A stretch of DNA of 64,000 nucleotides. It comes from Papaver somniferum. Taxonomy: Eukaryota; Streptophyta; Magnoliopsida; Ranunculales; Papaveraceae. Within the stretch, counting starts at the first letter, position 1. Each line of letters starts with the position of its first letter. Positions 48,327 to 58,073 of this stretch are shown here, one piece after another. The notes beneath the pieces were generated by a model that was given only the letters and a program-made list of their open reading frames with translations, was not told the DNA's origin and did no database searches. The position numbers and the translations under genes were made by a program. The stretch is from the NCBI RefSeq assembly GCF_003573695.1, contig NC_039361.1:34289702-34353701 (forward strand), given 5' to 3'.

Positions 48327-51300
48327 TGTTTGTGGATGAAAACTGTTTCTGCTGGTTTTGGTAATTTTGGGTGTGTGGGTGAGAAACAAATCTAAACCCT
48401 AAACAATGCACTGCACGGGAATACTTTTGATTCGAGAGATTAATCTGTACAATCCTGGCCTAAACCAAGAAATGGTCGTTTCAGGCTTGCTTCGGTCATA
48501 AAGTGAAGGAGAAGGGTTGGTCTTAGGGAGGGAAGTGAAGAGAATGTTGAGACAAGAATAGTTGATTCTGAAGGTGTGGCTCGTTTTATGACTTGTATCA
48601 GAAAGTGGAACTGGCTTGTGGAATGAAACATATCTGTTCTTTCGTGATTTCTGGATACTATGTTTTTCTCTGACCAAAACTCGTTGTTTGGTGAAAATAG
48701 GTGAAGCCTATTTATACAAGTCATATTGAAACATACCCTGGTCTCATAGGAAGTGAAAACGATTGAGTGGTGGAAGAATAGAGTAACGTGTAACCGTCAG
48801 TCATTATGATTCCATGATGAAGGAAGTGGATTTGTTTACACCGTTACTTTTTACCACCACTAATTATCCTTCTTCATGACACTTTCTTGTAACGGGCGCA
48901 TTGCACGCCGCACGTTATAAACCGCCAGACCAATACCCTGATGAGCATCCCCCAGTTTGTGACATGTTTGATGTCTCGAGTGTTTTCATGGAAAACATGT
49001 AGCACTTTGCTACGTATGGAAAGTCAAAGTCAAGGGACTTACCGCAGGAAAATAGCATGCAATGCTATTAGGCTCGTTTTGGCTGGTCTCCTAAAACTTG
49101 CCACAGGTTTGTCAGTTCGGTGGTGAACTTCGATGGCTGAGATCGCATCTCATGAAGGAGGGTGGTCGTTGATTATGGATACCTTGTGTTGGCGCCTGGT
49201 AATGGCGCGGTGGTGTTTTGGTGTACGCCAGTGACAATGTGGCATGGATGGCATGGCTCATGCATGCCAGTGGCGCCTGGCGTAGCCATGGCCACTAGAT
49301 TTAGGCAGCTGGTCGCCTGAAACTTGTCACAAGTCTGTCAGTTCGGTGGCGAACTTGGATGGCTGAGATTGCATCTCATGGGGAAGGATGGCCATTGATT
49401 ATGGCCGCATATTCTTGTATAGCGAAGTGGCGCCTGGCGGAGCCATGGCATAGCGGCATGCCAGTGGCATAGCCGTGGCAGCTGTTTTGGCATATTGGTG
49501 TTAGACCCAAATATGGCTTCTGGCAACATTGGCCCTGTAGCTAAGTTAAACTTGAGGTCTCAGAAGAGTCACTGGACCCAGTTTGCATGGCAACTTTTAT
49601 CTAAATTGGGGGTTTGGAGTATCGCAACTCTATTTAGCACGTGCGGCATGACTGTGGCATGATGGCGTGGATGGCAAATTTAGCACATGCCAGTGGAACG
49701 AAGTAGCGTCTGGCGTAGCCATGGCCGCTAGACTTTTGCACATCGGTGTTAGACCCAAATATGGTGTGGCAACATTGTCCATGTTGCCACATCAATCCTA
49801 ACGCTCTGGGAAACGTTATTTGGCTTGGTTGGCGTAACAACTTTGCCTAAATTAGGGTTTGGTATGTCGAAACCCTAATTGGTGCGCGTGGCATGCAGCC
49901 GCGGCATGGCGACACTTTTTTTGTGCAAACGGTGCCATAGCTATGCCAAAGGAACTATGGCAAGGTCGTAATGTGGAAACGGCCACATGAGTAAGGATTG
50001 TTGTGGGTGGCTATGATATGGCGCCATTCCTAGGGCTTCATGGGCCCCACACGGCTCGTGGCATGTTGTGGGGCTGAAGTGGCATAATTCGTGTTGCGAA
50101 AATTAGGGTTTTGGTTAATGCAAAGTTGTTCTTTTTGACTAGAAAACCCTAATTTGAAATTATCAAGGTGTTGGCCCTGAACATGGGGTAGGTTAGCACG
50201 TAGGGTGTTATTTATGGCGCGTTTTGGCAGGTTTGGCATGTCGTTAGCATGTTGACGTTGTAAGTGGCATGTTTGGCACGTGCACTTGGCATCCCCGTTT
50301 GGCATGTGCGATTGGCATGCTTTTTGGCGTGTTTGGCATGTCGTTAGTATGTTGGCACGGTTTTGGGAGGCCAACATGGTATGGCGACATCTTGACACCT
50401 CTTTTAAAACTTTGGTAGGTTTAGAGAAACCTGATTGGTCAGAAAAGAGGGTCGGCCAAGCATGGGTGTGGCTACATTTCTGGTGTGAGTGTGGCGGCTT
50501 TAGAGCGACCTGATTGGTCGATGAAAAGGGGGGGAAGCAACATGGGGGCGGCCTCATTCTAAATGCATGTGGCGCTTTTAGAGAAACCTGATTGGTCAAT
50601 GGAAAGGGGGCCGACAAGCAAGGGCGTGGCCACACTTCCAGTGCGTCGTGGCGGATTTAAATCGACCTGATTGGCTGACAAAGGAGTAGGGCCGGTTAGG
50701 TAACATGAGGTGTGGACAAGTGGCGTCCGTTGGCCTGTGGTGTGGCCACGCTTCCTCTCATTTTCGCTCATTCTCCGCGGCTCCGCTACTCTTTGTTTTC
50801 TGATCTTGGGCAGGACTCAACACCTATTAATTCGCGGTGGATCAATTGCTTAAGCGTAATTTCGACCAACGGGGTCTAATATACTGCGAAGGGCGCAAAA
50901 AACCCTAATTTTGCAAATTAGTTAGGTTCATGAGTTTTCTGTGAGTTATCACACAATTAATTGGATTTTGTGTGCTGCCACAAAATTCCTTTTTACAGAG
51001 TGCAGTGTGCTTTCTGTCTGAGCGTCTTGTGCAATGGCCTTAACTTTGGTACTTGGAAATCCGTGCTACTCTGCTGGGAGTGAACACAAATACGCCATGT
51101 CGTACCGATATTAAGGGTTCTGTCGGGGAACATAGCACATTAAAAGTACCCAGAGGGTCTTATATTAGGGAATAACATAAGCAGGGTGTTGAAATTTACA
51201 GAGTATCTGGGATTGTTGCTACATGCGCCGGTCTGGATAAATTTCATGTAAATATATCGAACGGCTCAGTAAATGTACCAGTGGAGAGGTGGACACTCAT

Positions 51301-51393
51301 CACTTTTATATGGCTACGTTTCTTTGCAGAGTGACGGTACATTGAATGCAAGGTTTTACAAATTTAACCCTGAACTATAAACCACCATCAACA
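48327..51393 (-). repeat. 3' LTR of element B (3.07 kb)
   Basis: On the + strand it runs from TGTTTGTGGATGAAAACTG to ACCACCATCAACA, so in element orientation it starts TGTTGATGGTGG. It aligns along its full length with 54826-57899, with scattered substitutions and small indels. It contains a duplication of about 235 bp (near 49080-49180 and 49312-49410, each with TTTGTCAGTTCGGTG or a close variant) and roughly 85-bp repeats at 50410-50720. Confidence 0.9.
50410..50720 (-). repeat. About four degenerate 85-bp tandem units in the 3' LTR of element B
   Basis: Each unit carries CGACCTGATTGGTC or a close variant followed by a G-rich run and a GTGGC-rich part. The same array recurs in the other LTR at about 56915-57215. 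Confidence 0.75.
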
Positions 51394-51680
51394 TTAAGTC
51401 CCCTGCTTAGCACGTAACAGTGGCATTGTTACGGGATAAGCATGAGATGGTGACAGACAAGGATACAAAATCGAAAAGGCAAGACATGAGAAGATTACCA
51501 GGAAAATTCGATTGACCTTTGGCAAGAGGCATGAGCAGTCTGCAATCTTTGGGTTGGCGCGCTTCTGTCTTGGCCACGGAGTACTGGTGTCATGTGGTGT
51601 TAGTGCAACGATCCTTGAATACAAAGATGAGCGTTGAGGTGGTAGAGCCGTCAGCACTATAATGTATTGAGGTCATGACA

Positions 51681-52630
51681 ACACAGTAGTGAGTGTTGAG
51701 GAATTTACACGTATCAACACTAAGAGGAAGGATGTGTTAAGGCAGTATGCCTTGCAACACAGTGGTGGGTGTTGAGGAATTTGAACGTCTCAACACCAAG
51801 AGAAAGGATGCGTTGAGGCAGCATGCCTGACAACAGAGTAGTGGGTGTTGAGGAATTTGCACGTCTCAATACTGAGAGGAAGGATGTGTTAAGGCAGTAT
51901 GCCTTGCAAGACAGTGGTGGGTGTAGAGGAATTTGTACGTCTCAACACTAAAAGGAGGATGTGTTGAGGAAACATGCCTGGCAACACAGCACTGAGTGTT
52001 GAGGAATTTGCACGTCTCAACACTAAGAGGAAGGATGTGTTGAGGCAGCATTCCTGGCAACACTGTGGTGACTGTTGAGGAATTTTCACGTCTAAACACT
52101 AAGAGGAAGGATGTGTTGAGGCAGCATGCCTGGCAACACAGTGGTGAGTGTTGAGGAATTTGCACATCTCAACACTAAGATGAAGTATGTGTTGAGGCAA
52201 CATGCCTGGAAACACAGTGGTGAGTGTTGAGGAATTTTCACGTCTCAACACTAAGAGAAAGGATGTGTTGAGGCAGCATGCCTGGAAACACAGCGGTGAG
52301 TGTTGAGGAATTTGTACGTCTCAACACTAAAAGGAGGATGTGTTGAGGCAGCATGCCTGGCAACACAATAGTGGTGTTGAGGAATTTGCACGTCTGAAAA
52401 CACCAAGGGTGTGTGTGTTGAGGAAGCATGCCTAGCAACACAACAGTGGTGTTGAGGAATTTGTACGTCTCAACACCAAGAGAAGGGTGTGTTGAGGAAG
52501 AATGCCTAGAAACACAATAATGGTGTTGAGGAATTTGCACGTCTCAACACTAAGAGGAAGGATGTATTGAGGCAGCATGCCTGGCAACACAGTGGTGAGT
52601 GTTGAGGAATTTGGACGTCTCAACAATAAG
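51681..52630 (-). repeat. Minisatellite: about 12.6 copies of a 76-bp unit in element B
   Basis: On the + strand each unit reads AGTGGTGAGTGTTGAGGAATT, then TGCACGTCTCAACACTAAGAG, GAAGGATGTGTTGAGGCAGC and ATGCCTGGCAACAC with small changes. Unit starts fall near 51686, 51761, 51836, 51913, 51989, 52063, 52139, 52216, 52292, 52367, 52441, 52515 and 52590. Within each unit GTGTTGAG and CTCAACAC form an 8-bp inverted pair around a 12-nt loop. The array lies between the gag-like region and the polypurine tract, the place where Tat/Ogre-type plant elements often carry variable tandem repeats. Confidence 0.95.
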
Positions 52631-53702
52631 ATATTTAAAATTTATTGAATATGCCTAATATATATAAAACATTTAATTTAAGGATAGTTACTTAACTCTG
52701 TTTCCGCTTGGCATGTCCTTCACGCATGATTGGGCTTTGGGTATTTTAGGCTCCCCCATGAGTGAGCAGCATCAGGCGTTAGTGATGACATCAGGATGAT
52801 GACGGGTTGATAGAAGAACAAAAGTCCCCAGGTCTTTGATGGGATGAAACAAAAGGTGGCCACAACTATGAACCTTGGCTGGCTGCGATCATGATCCATG
52901 ACAGGGGGGAGTGTGGTGGCTACGGGCACGAACCTTAGAAGGAAGGATGGGTTGAAGCGGTTTCGGTCCTGGGGAGGACGTTGAAGCTTATGGAGCAGAA
53001 CGCCGAAGCTTCGGCTTCGGATCTGGGAGAGGATGTTGACACTTTGGCTTCGGCTATGGATCCTAGAGCAGCTTATGGAGAGAACGTTGGAGCGGAGCGG
53101 CTGCTGGAGCCAACGTTGAAGCGGAGCAACTTCTGGATAGAACATTGAAGCGGCACCTGGAAAGAACTCCAGTGAGGGTGCCATTAACCCTTGACTTCGA
53201 AAAACGAGTTGATACGATATGGCATATGGTAATACTGGCACAAAAATAGTGTTGGACGGCAAGTCGTGTTTTTCTCCTCATGGGAAAGAATACGCTTCTT
53301 CTATTTGATTTTCCCTTGCAACTAGAGTCTTGACGATTACAATGTTGAAGTTGGAGGCCGCGTCAATAAATGTGTTGTCAAACTCGGCATACTTCAAGTG
53401 AACAGTGGTTAGGAGTCCCAGTTCCATCTATCAATCGTGCTTTCTAAGAGAGGTTGGGGTTTGGGTACGGCTTCGCTGGCTGAAAACAACTGCTTTCCTG
53501 ATACAGTGTGGTTAAGGGCTGTAGATATGACTTGACGCTGCACCTTGGAGAAATACATAATCTCACATAAATGTTTCATCATAGACTGCACGATTTTGTG
53601 GACGGAGTCCCAAGAAATCATGCATCTCCTGACGTGAAGAGGGTCTCTGTGAACTCAGGAGGGTTGCTGATTTTCTTTGTCTCGATTTTGGAGAAGTCGT
53701 TC

Positions 53703-54191
53703 CTAATCTTCACGTGTGATGAAATTGGGTTGCTGATTCTTTTCTACTGGGCGTTCAGGAGCAACACGAGCCTCTTCATCTACAAAGGTGCGGCATGCTG
53801 AGGCATCGACGCCATGAGTATTAAAGGTGTTCCTCATTGGATCTGGTTGGCGTGATTCCCGTGGTAGCCGCTCCGTTAGTGTCTTGAGGAAAATAAGCAC
53901 CTCCTTCTGAGTCGAAGCCATGTCCGTCTGATCTCTAGCAAGAACTTCATGTCTTTCCATCAAATCAACAATGGTAATATGGGATCGGCTTCCTCTGGCT
54001 CCTCCAGTCTCTCGTCCTGGTGATGGAGTAGCAGCGGCTCTGGTGATGGTTGGAGGTGTCACATTTGAAGAAATGTCAAGGGTGGCGGCAGCGGCTCTGG
54101 CTATGGTGATTGGAGATGTAACGCCTGAGGGAATGTTTCCTACGCCGCTGGTATTGGTGGTAGAGTTTGCGGTGCCGCGGGTGTTGATCAT
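53703..54191 (-). CDS. Gag-like frame 2 of element B, 162 codons
   Basis: The frame begins MINTRGTANSTTNTSG and is rich in Thr, Ala and Pro. It contains HITIVDLMERHEVLARDQTD and EVLIFLKTLTERLPRESRQ, a helix-rich region like the linker/N-terminal part of some plant Ty3/gypsy gag proteins. No CCHC zinc knuckle is present. A gag relic is likely, not proven. Confidence 0.45.
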   Translation of the reverse strand: MINTRGTANSTTNTSGVGNIPSGVTSPITIARAAAATLDISSNVTPPTITRAAATPSPGRETGGARGSRSHITIVDLMERHEVLARDQTDMASTQKEVLIFLKTLTERLPRESRQPDPMRNTFNTHGVDASACRTFVDEEARVAPERPVEKNQQPNFITRED

Positions 54192-54355
54192 GCTTGGTGT
54201 TGGTCATTCCCTTTTGCTCTTGTTGGATACGTCCACATACTTTGTCTGCATCGTCGTTGGCGGGGCACAGACTTCAGACAAAGATTCAACATTTTGTGCC
54301 ATCCCTGAGATTCTTGAAGTTTCTGGTTGTGAAGGAGTCAAGCGTGCGTCTAGGG

Positions 54356-54769
54356 CTATTTGATTGCAGCAAACGTCTCTGCTCGCTGATCCTTTGAAAG
54401 GTGTATAAGTTCACATAAACTTTCTACCAAAGAGGCTGCTTCATGGTCCACCGGCCTCTGGTTGGTGGTAAAAATGTTGGTCTGAGGACGATCATCCAGG
54501 GCATCAGTCCCCAGCGCTAGAATTTCTGGTACAGGTGAGCCGCTACAATCTGACGTTAATCTGACAAGAAAACTGAGTATGTTGTGTATTGCTTCCTTCA
54601 TCAGGTCTATGTTCCTTGTGTGGATCTCGTGGACTCGTGCCAACTCGACCAATCTTGGGATTTCTTCATCGGCTACACCATTAGGTATAGCGTTGGGAAG
54701 AGGGATGTCGCCATTCGCTAGGTTCTGAACGGAACTTGGATTTGTGGAATCTGTTCTAAGACCGACCAT
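54356..54769 (-). CDS. Gag-like frame 1 of element B, 138 codons
   Basis: Starting at MVGLRTDSTN (ATG 54769), just downstream of the primer site, the frame contains LVELARVHEIHTRNIDLMKE and ends with EAASLVESLCELIHLSKDQR plus a short tail. Its final motif recurs in a second frame at 53514-53594 (MMKHLCEIMYFSKVQR), so this part of the element is internally duplicated. The 5' position is right for gag, but domain recognition is weak. Confidence 0.5.
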   Translation of the reverse strand: MVGLRTDSTNPSSVQNLANGDIPLPNAIPNGVADEEIPRLVELARVHEIHTRNIDLMKEAIHNILSFLVRLTSDCSGSPVPEILALGTDALDDRPQTNIFTTNQRPVDHEAASLVESLCELIHLSKDQRAETFAAIK

Positions 54770-54805
54770 CTTTTTTAAAATTAGAATTGCAACCGAGAGA
54801 TTAAT

Positions 54806-54823
54806 CTCCCACTGTGGTCGCCA
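54806..54823 (-). other. Primer binding site of element B (tRNA-Arg-like)
   Basis: TGGCGACCACAGTGGGAG on the - strand lies 2 nt inside the 5' LTR end. It is complementary to a tRNA 3' end of the form ...CCCACTGTGGTCGCCA, which I recall for a plant tRNA-Arg. Tat/Ogre elements are known to use tRNA-Arg. It fixes the element's orientation. Confidence 0.7.
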
Positions 54824-54825
54824 AT

Positions 54826-57800
54826 TTTTTATGGATGAAAATTGTTTCTGCTGGTTTTGGTAATTTTGGGTGTGTGGGTGAGAAACAAATCTAAACCCTA
54901 AACAATGCACTGCACGGGAATACTTTTGATTCGAGAGATTAATCTGTACAATCCTGGCCTAAACCAAGAAATGGTCGTTTCAGGCTTGCTTCGGTCATAA
55001 AGTGAAGGAGAAGGGTTGGTCTTAGGGAGGGAAGTGAAGAGAATGTTGAGACAAGAATAGTTGATTCTGAAGGTGTGGCTCGTTTTATGACTTGTATCAG
55101 AAAGTGGAACTGGCTTGTGGAATGAAACATATCTGTTCTTTCGTGATTTCTGGATACTATGTTTTTCTCTGACCAAAACTTGTTGTTTGGTGAAAATAGG
55201 TGAAGCCTATTTATACAAGTCATATTGAAACATACCCTGGTCTCATAGGAAGTGAAAACGATTGAGTGGTGGAAGAATAGAGTAACGTGTAACCGTCAGT
55301 CATTATGATTCCATGATGAAGGAAGTGGATTTGTTTACACCGTTACTTTTTACCACCACTAATTATCCTGCTTCATGACACTTTCTTGTAACGGGCGCAT
55401 TGCACGCCGCACGTTATAAACCGCCAGACCAATACCCTGATGAGCATCCCCCAGTTTGTGACATGTTTAATGTCTCGAGTGTTTTCGTGGAAAACATGTA
55501 ACACTTTGCTACGTGTGGAAAGTCAAAGTCAATGGACTTACCGCAGGAAAATAGCATGCAATGCTATTAGGATCGTTTTGGATGGTCGCCTAAAACTTTC
55601 CACAGGTTTGTCAGTTCGGTGGTGAACTTCGATGGCTGAGATCGCATCTCGTGAAGGAGGGTAGCCGTTGATTACGGCTACCTTGTGTTGGCGCCTGGTA
55701 ATGGCGCGGTGGTGTTTTGGTGTACGCCAGTGGAAATGTGGCATGGTTGGCATGGCTCGTGCATGCCAGTGGCACGGTGATGCAAGTGGCGCTGGCGTAG
55801 CCATGGCCACTAGATTTAGGCAGCTGGTCGCCTGAAACTTGCCACAAGTCTGTCAGTTCGATGGCGAACTTGGATGGCTGAGATTGCATCTCATGGGGAA
55901 AGATGGCCATTGATTATGGCCGCATATTGTTGTATAGCGAAATAGCTCCATTGGCATAGTGGCGCCTGGCGGAGCCGTGGCAGCTGTTTTGGCATATTGG
56001 TGTTAGACCCAAATGTGGCTTCTGGCAACATTGGCATTGTAGCTAAGTTAATCTTGAGGTCTCATAAGAGTCACTGGACCCAGTTGGCATGGAAACTTTT
56101 AGCTAAATTGGGGTTTGGGGTATCACAACTCTATTTAGCACGTGCGGCATGACTGTGGCATGGTGGCGTGGCTGGCACAGTTAGCACATGCCAGTGGCAC
56201 GAAGTAGCGTATGGCGTAGCCATGGCCGCTAGACTTTGGTACATCGGTGTGAGACCCAAATGTGGTGTGGCAACATTGGCCCCGTTTCCACATCAATCCC
56301 AACGCTCTGGGAAACGTTATTTGACTTGGTTGGCGTAGCAACTTTGTCTAAATTAGGGTTTGGCATGTCGAAACCCTAATTGGTGCGTGTGGCATGCGGC
56401 CGCGGCATGGCGAAACTTTTTTTGTGCAAACGGTGCCATAGCTATGCCAAAGGAACTATGGCAAGGCCGTAGTGTGGAAACGGCCACATGAGTAAGGATT
56501 GTCATGGGTGGCTATGATATGGCGCCATTCCTAGGGCTTCCTGGGCCCCACACGGCTCGTGGCATGTTGTGGGGCCGAAGTGGCATAATTCGTGTTGCGA
56601 AAATTAGGGTTTTGGTAAATGCAGAGTCGTGTTTTTTGACTAGAAAACCCTAATTTGAGCTTATCATGGTGTTGTCCCCGAACATGAGGTAGGTTAGCAC
56701 GTAGGGTGCTATTTATGGCGCGTTGGCGCGTTTTGGCAGGTTTGGCACGCCGTTAGCATGTTGACGCGGTAAGTGGCATGTTTGGCACATGCACTTGGCA
56801 TGCCCGTTTGGCATGCTTTTTGGCGTGTTTGGCATGCCGTTAGTATGTTGGCCCAGTTTTGGGAGGCCAACATGGTATGTCGACATCTTTCCACCTATTT
56901 TAAAGCTGTGGCAGGTTTAGAGCAACCTGATTGGTCAGAAAAGAGGGTCAGCCAAGCATGGGCGTGGCTACACTTCGGGTGTGAGTGTGGCAGCTTTAGA
57001 GCGACCTGATTGGTCGATGCAAAGGGGGGGCCGACAAGTAACATGGATCCGACCTCATTCTAAATGCGTGTGGCGCTTTTAGAGCGACCTGATTGGTCGA
57101 TGGAAAGGGGGGCCGGCAAGCAAGGGCGTGGCCACACTTCCATTGCGCCGTGGCGGATTTAAATCGACCTGATTGGCCGACAAAGGAGTAGGGCCGGTTA
57201 GGTAACATAGGGTGTGGCCAAGTGGCGCCGGCTGGCCTGTGGTGTGGCCACGCTTCCTCTCATTTTCGCTCCTTCTCCGCGGCTCCGCTACTCTTTTTTT
57301 TCTGATCTTGGGCAGGACTCTGCACCTATTAACCCGTGGTGGATCAATTGCTTAGTTGCTTAAGCGTAATTTCGACCAACGGGGTCTAATATGCTGCGCA
57401 GGGCGCAAAAAACCCTAATTTTGCAAATTAGTCAGGTTCATGAGTTTTTTGTGAGTTATCACAAAATTAATTGGATTTTGTGTGCTGCCACAAAATTCCT
57501 TATTTACAGAGTGTAGTGTGCTTTCTGTCTGAGCGTCTTGTGCAATGGCCTTAACTTTGGTACTTGGAAATCCGTGCTACTCTGCTGCGAGTGAACACAA
57601 ATCCGTCATGTCATACCGATATTAAGGGTTCTGTCGGGGAACATAGCACAGAAAAAGTACCCAGAGGGTCTTATATTAGGGAATAACATAAGCAGGTTGT
57701 TGAAATTTACAGAGTATCTGGGATTGTTGCTACATGCGCCAGTCTGGATAAATTTCATGTAAATATATCGAACGGCTCAGTAAATGTTCCAGTGGAGAGG

Positions 57801-57899
57801 TGTCATCACTTTTACATGTCCCCGTTTCTTTGTAGAGTGACGGTACATTGAATGGAAGGTTTTACAAATTTAACCCTGAACTAAAAACCACCATCAACA
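54826..57899 (-). repeat. 5' LTR of element B (3.07 kb)
   Basis: This is the second copy of the LTR described at 48327-51393. Its inner end has drifted (TTTTTTATGG on the + strand where the other LTR has TGTTTGTGG), so the terminal CA is lost. Its TATA box (TATAAATA on the - strand, 55208-55215) matches the other family members. The LTRs differ by scattered substitutions and small indels, so the insertion is not brand new. Confidence 0.9.
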
Positions 57900-57904
57900 C
57901 CTTG
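57900..57904 (+). repeat. Right target-site duplication of element B (CCTTG)
   Basis: It matches 48322-48326 exactly. Confidence 0.85.
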
Positions 57905-58073
57905 ATTTGTGTTTAAAGATTTAAGATGTTTGTTTTGTTTTGAATATTTGTTTTTATTTCAATTGTGAATCTCAATTCTAGCTTGAGCTTGTTAGTACGC
58001 TTATACATATCTTGAGCTTATACAGTTTTTGGTAAGGTTAAGATCTGGGGTGAACTTATGAGTTGGCTCTTAG

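Larger units (their letters stand above)
48327..57899 (-). mobile_element. Element B: complete non-autonomous LTR retrotransposon (LARD/TR-GAG-like), 9.6 kb
   Basis: Two near-identical LTRs (48327-51393 and 54826-57899) enclose a 3.4-kb internal region and are flanked by the 5-bp duplication CCTTG. Orientation is -: the primer site lies next to the right-hand LTR and the polypurine tract (reverse complement of TTAAGTCCCCTGC, from 51394) next to the left-hand one. Internal order on the - strand is primer site, gag-like frames (54769 down to about 53400), degenerate GC-rich repeats (53165-52860), a 76-bp minisatellite, then the polypurine tract. No protease, reverse transcriptase, RNase H or integrase motif is visible in any frame, so movement would need enzymes from another element. 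The primer site type and the placement of 3' tandem repeats point to the Tat/Ogre branch of Ty3/gypsy, by inference. Confidence 0.9.

Noticed and set aside
48399..48677. Identical small protein repeated at 48399-48677 and 54898-55176
   Set aside because: The identity is due to the two LTRs of element B; the frame lies in the promoter/R region and has no family match.
51866..52626. Frames of about 64-100 codons with repeated GMLPQHIL
   Set aside because: These are translations of the 76-bp minisatellite and do not look like a repeat protein gene.
51681..52630. CRISPR-like array of regular repeats
   Set aside because: Units are fully tandem, with no unique spacers, in a plant nuclear retrotransposon.
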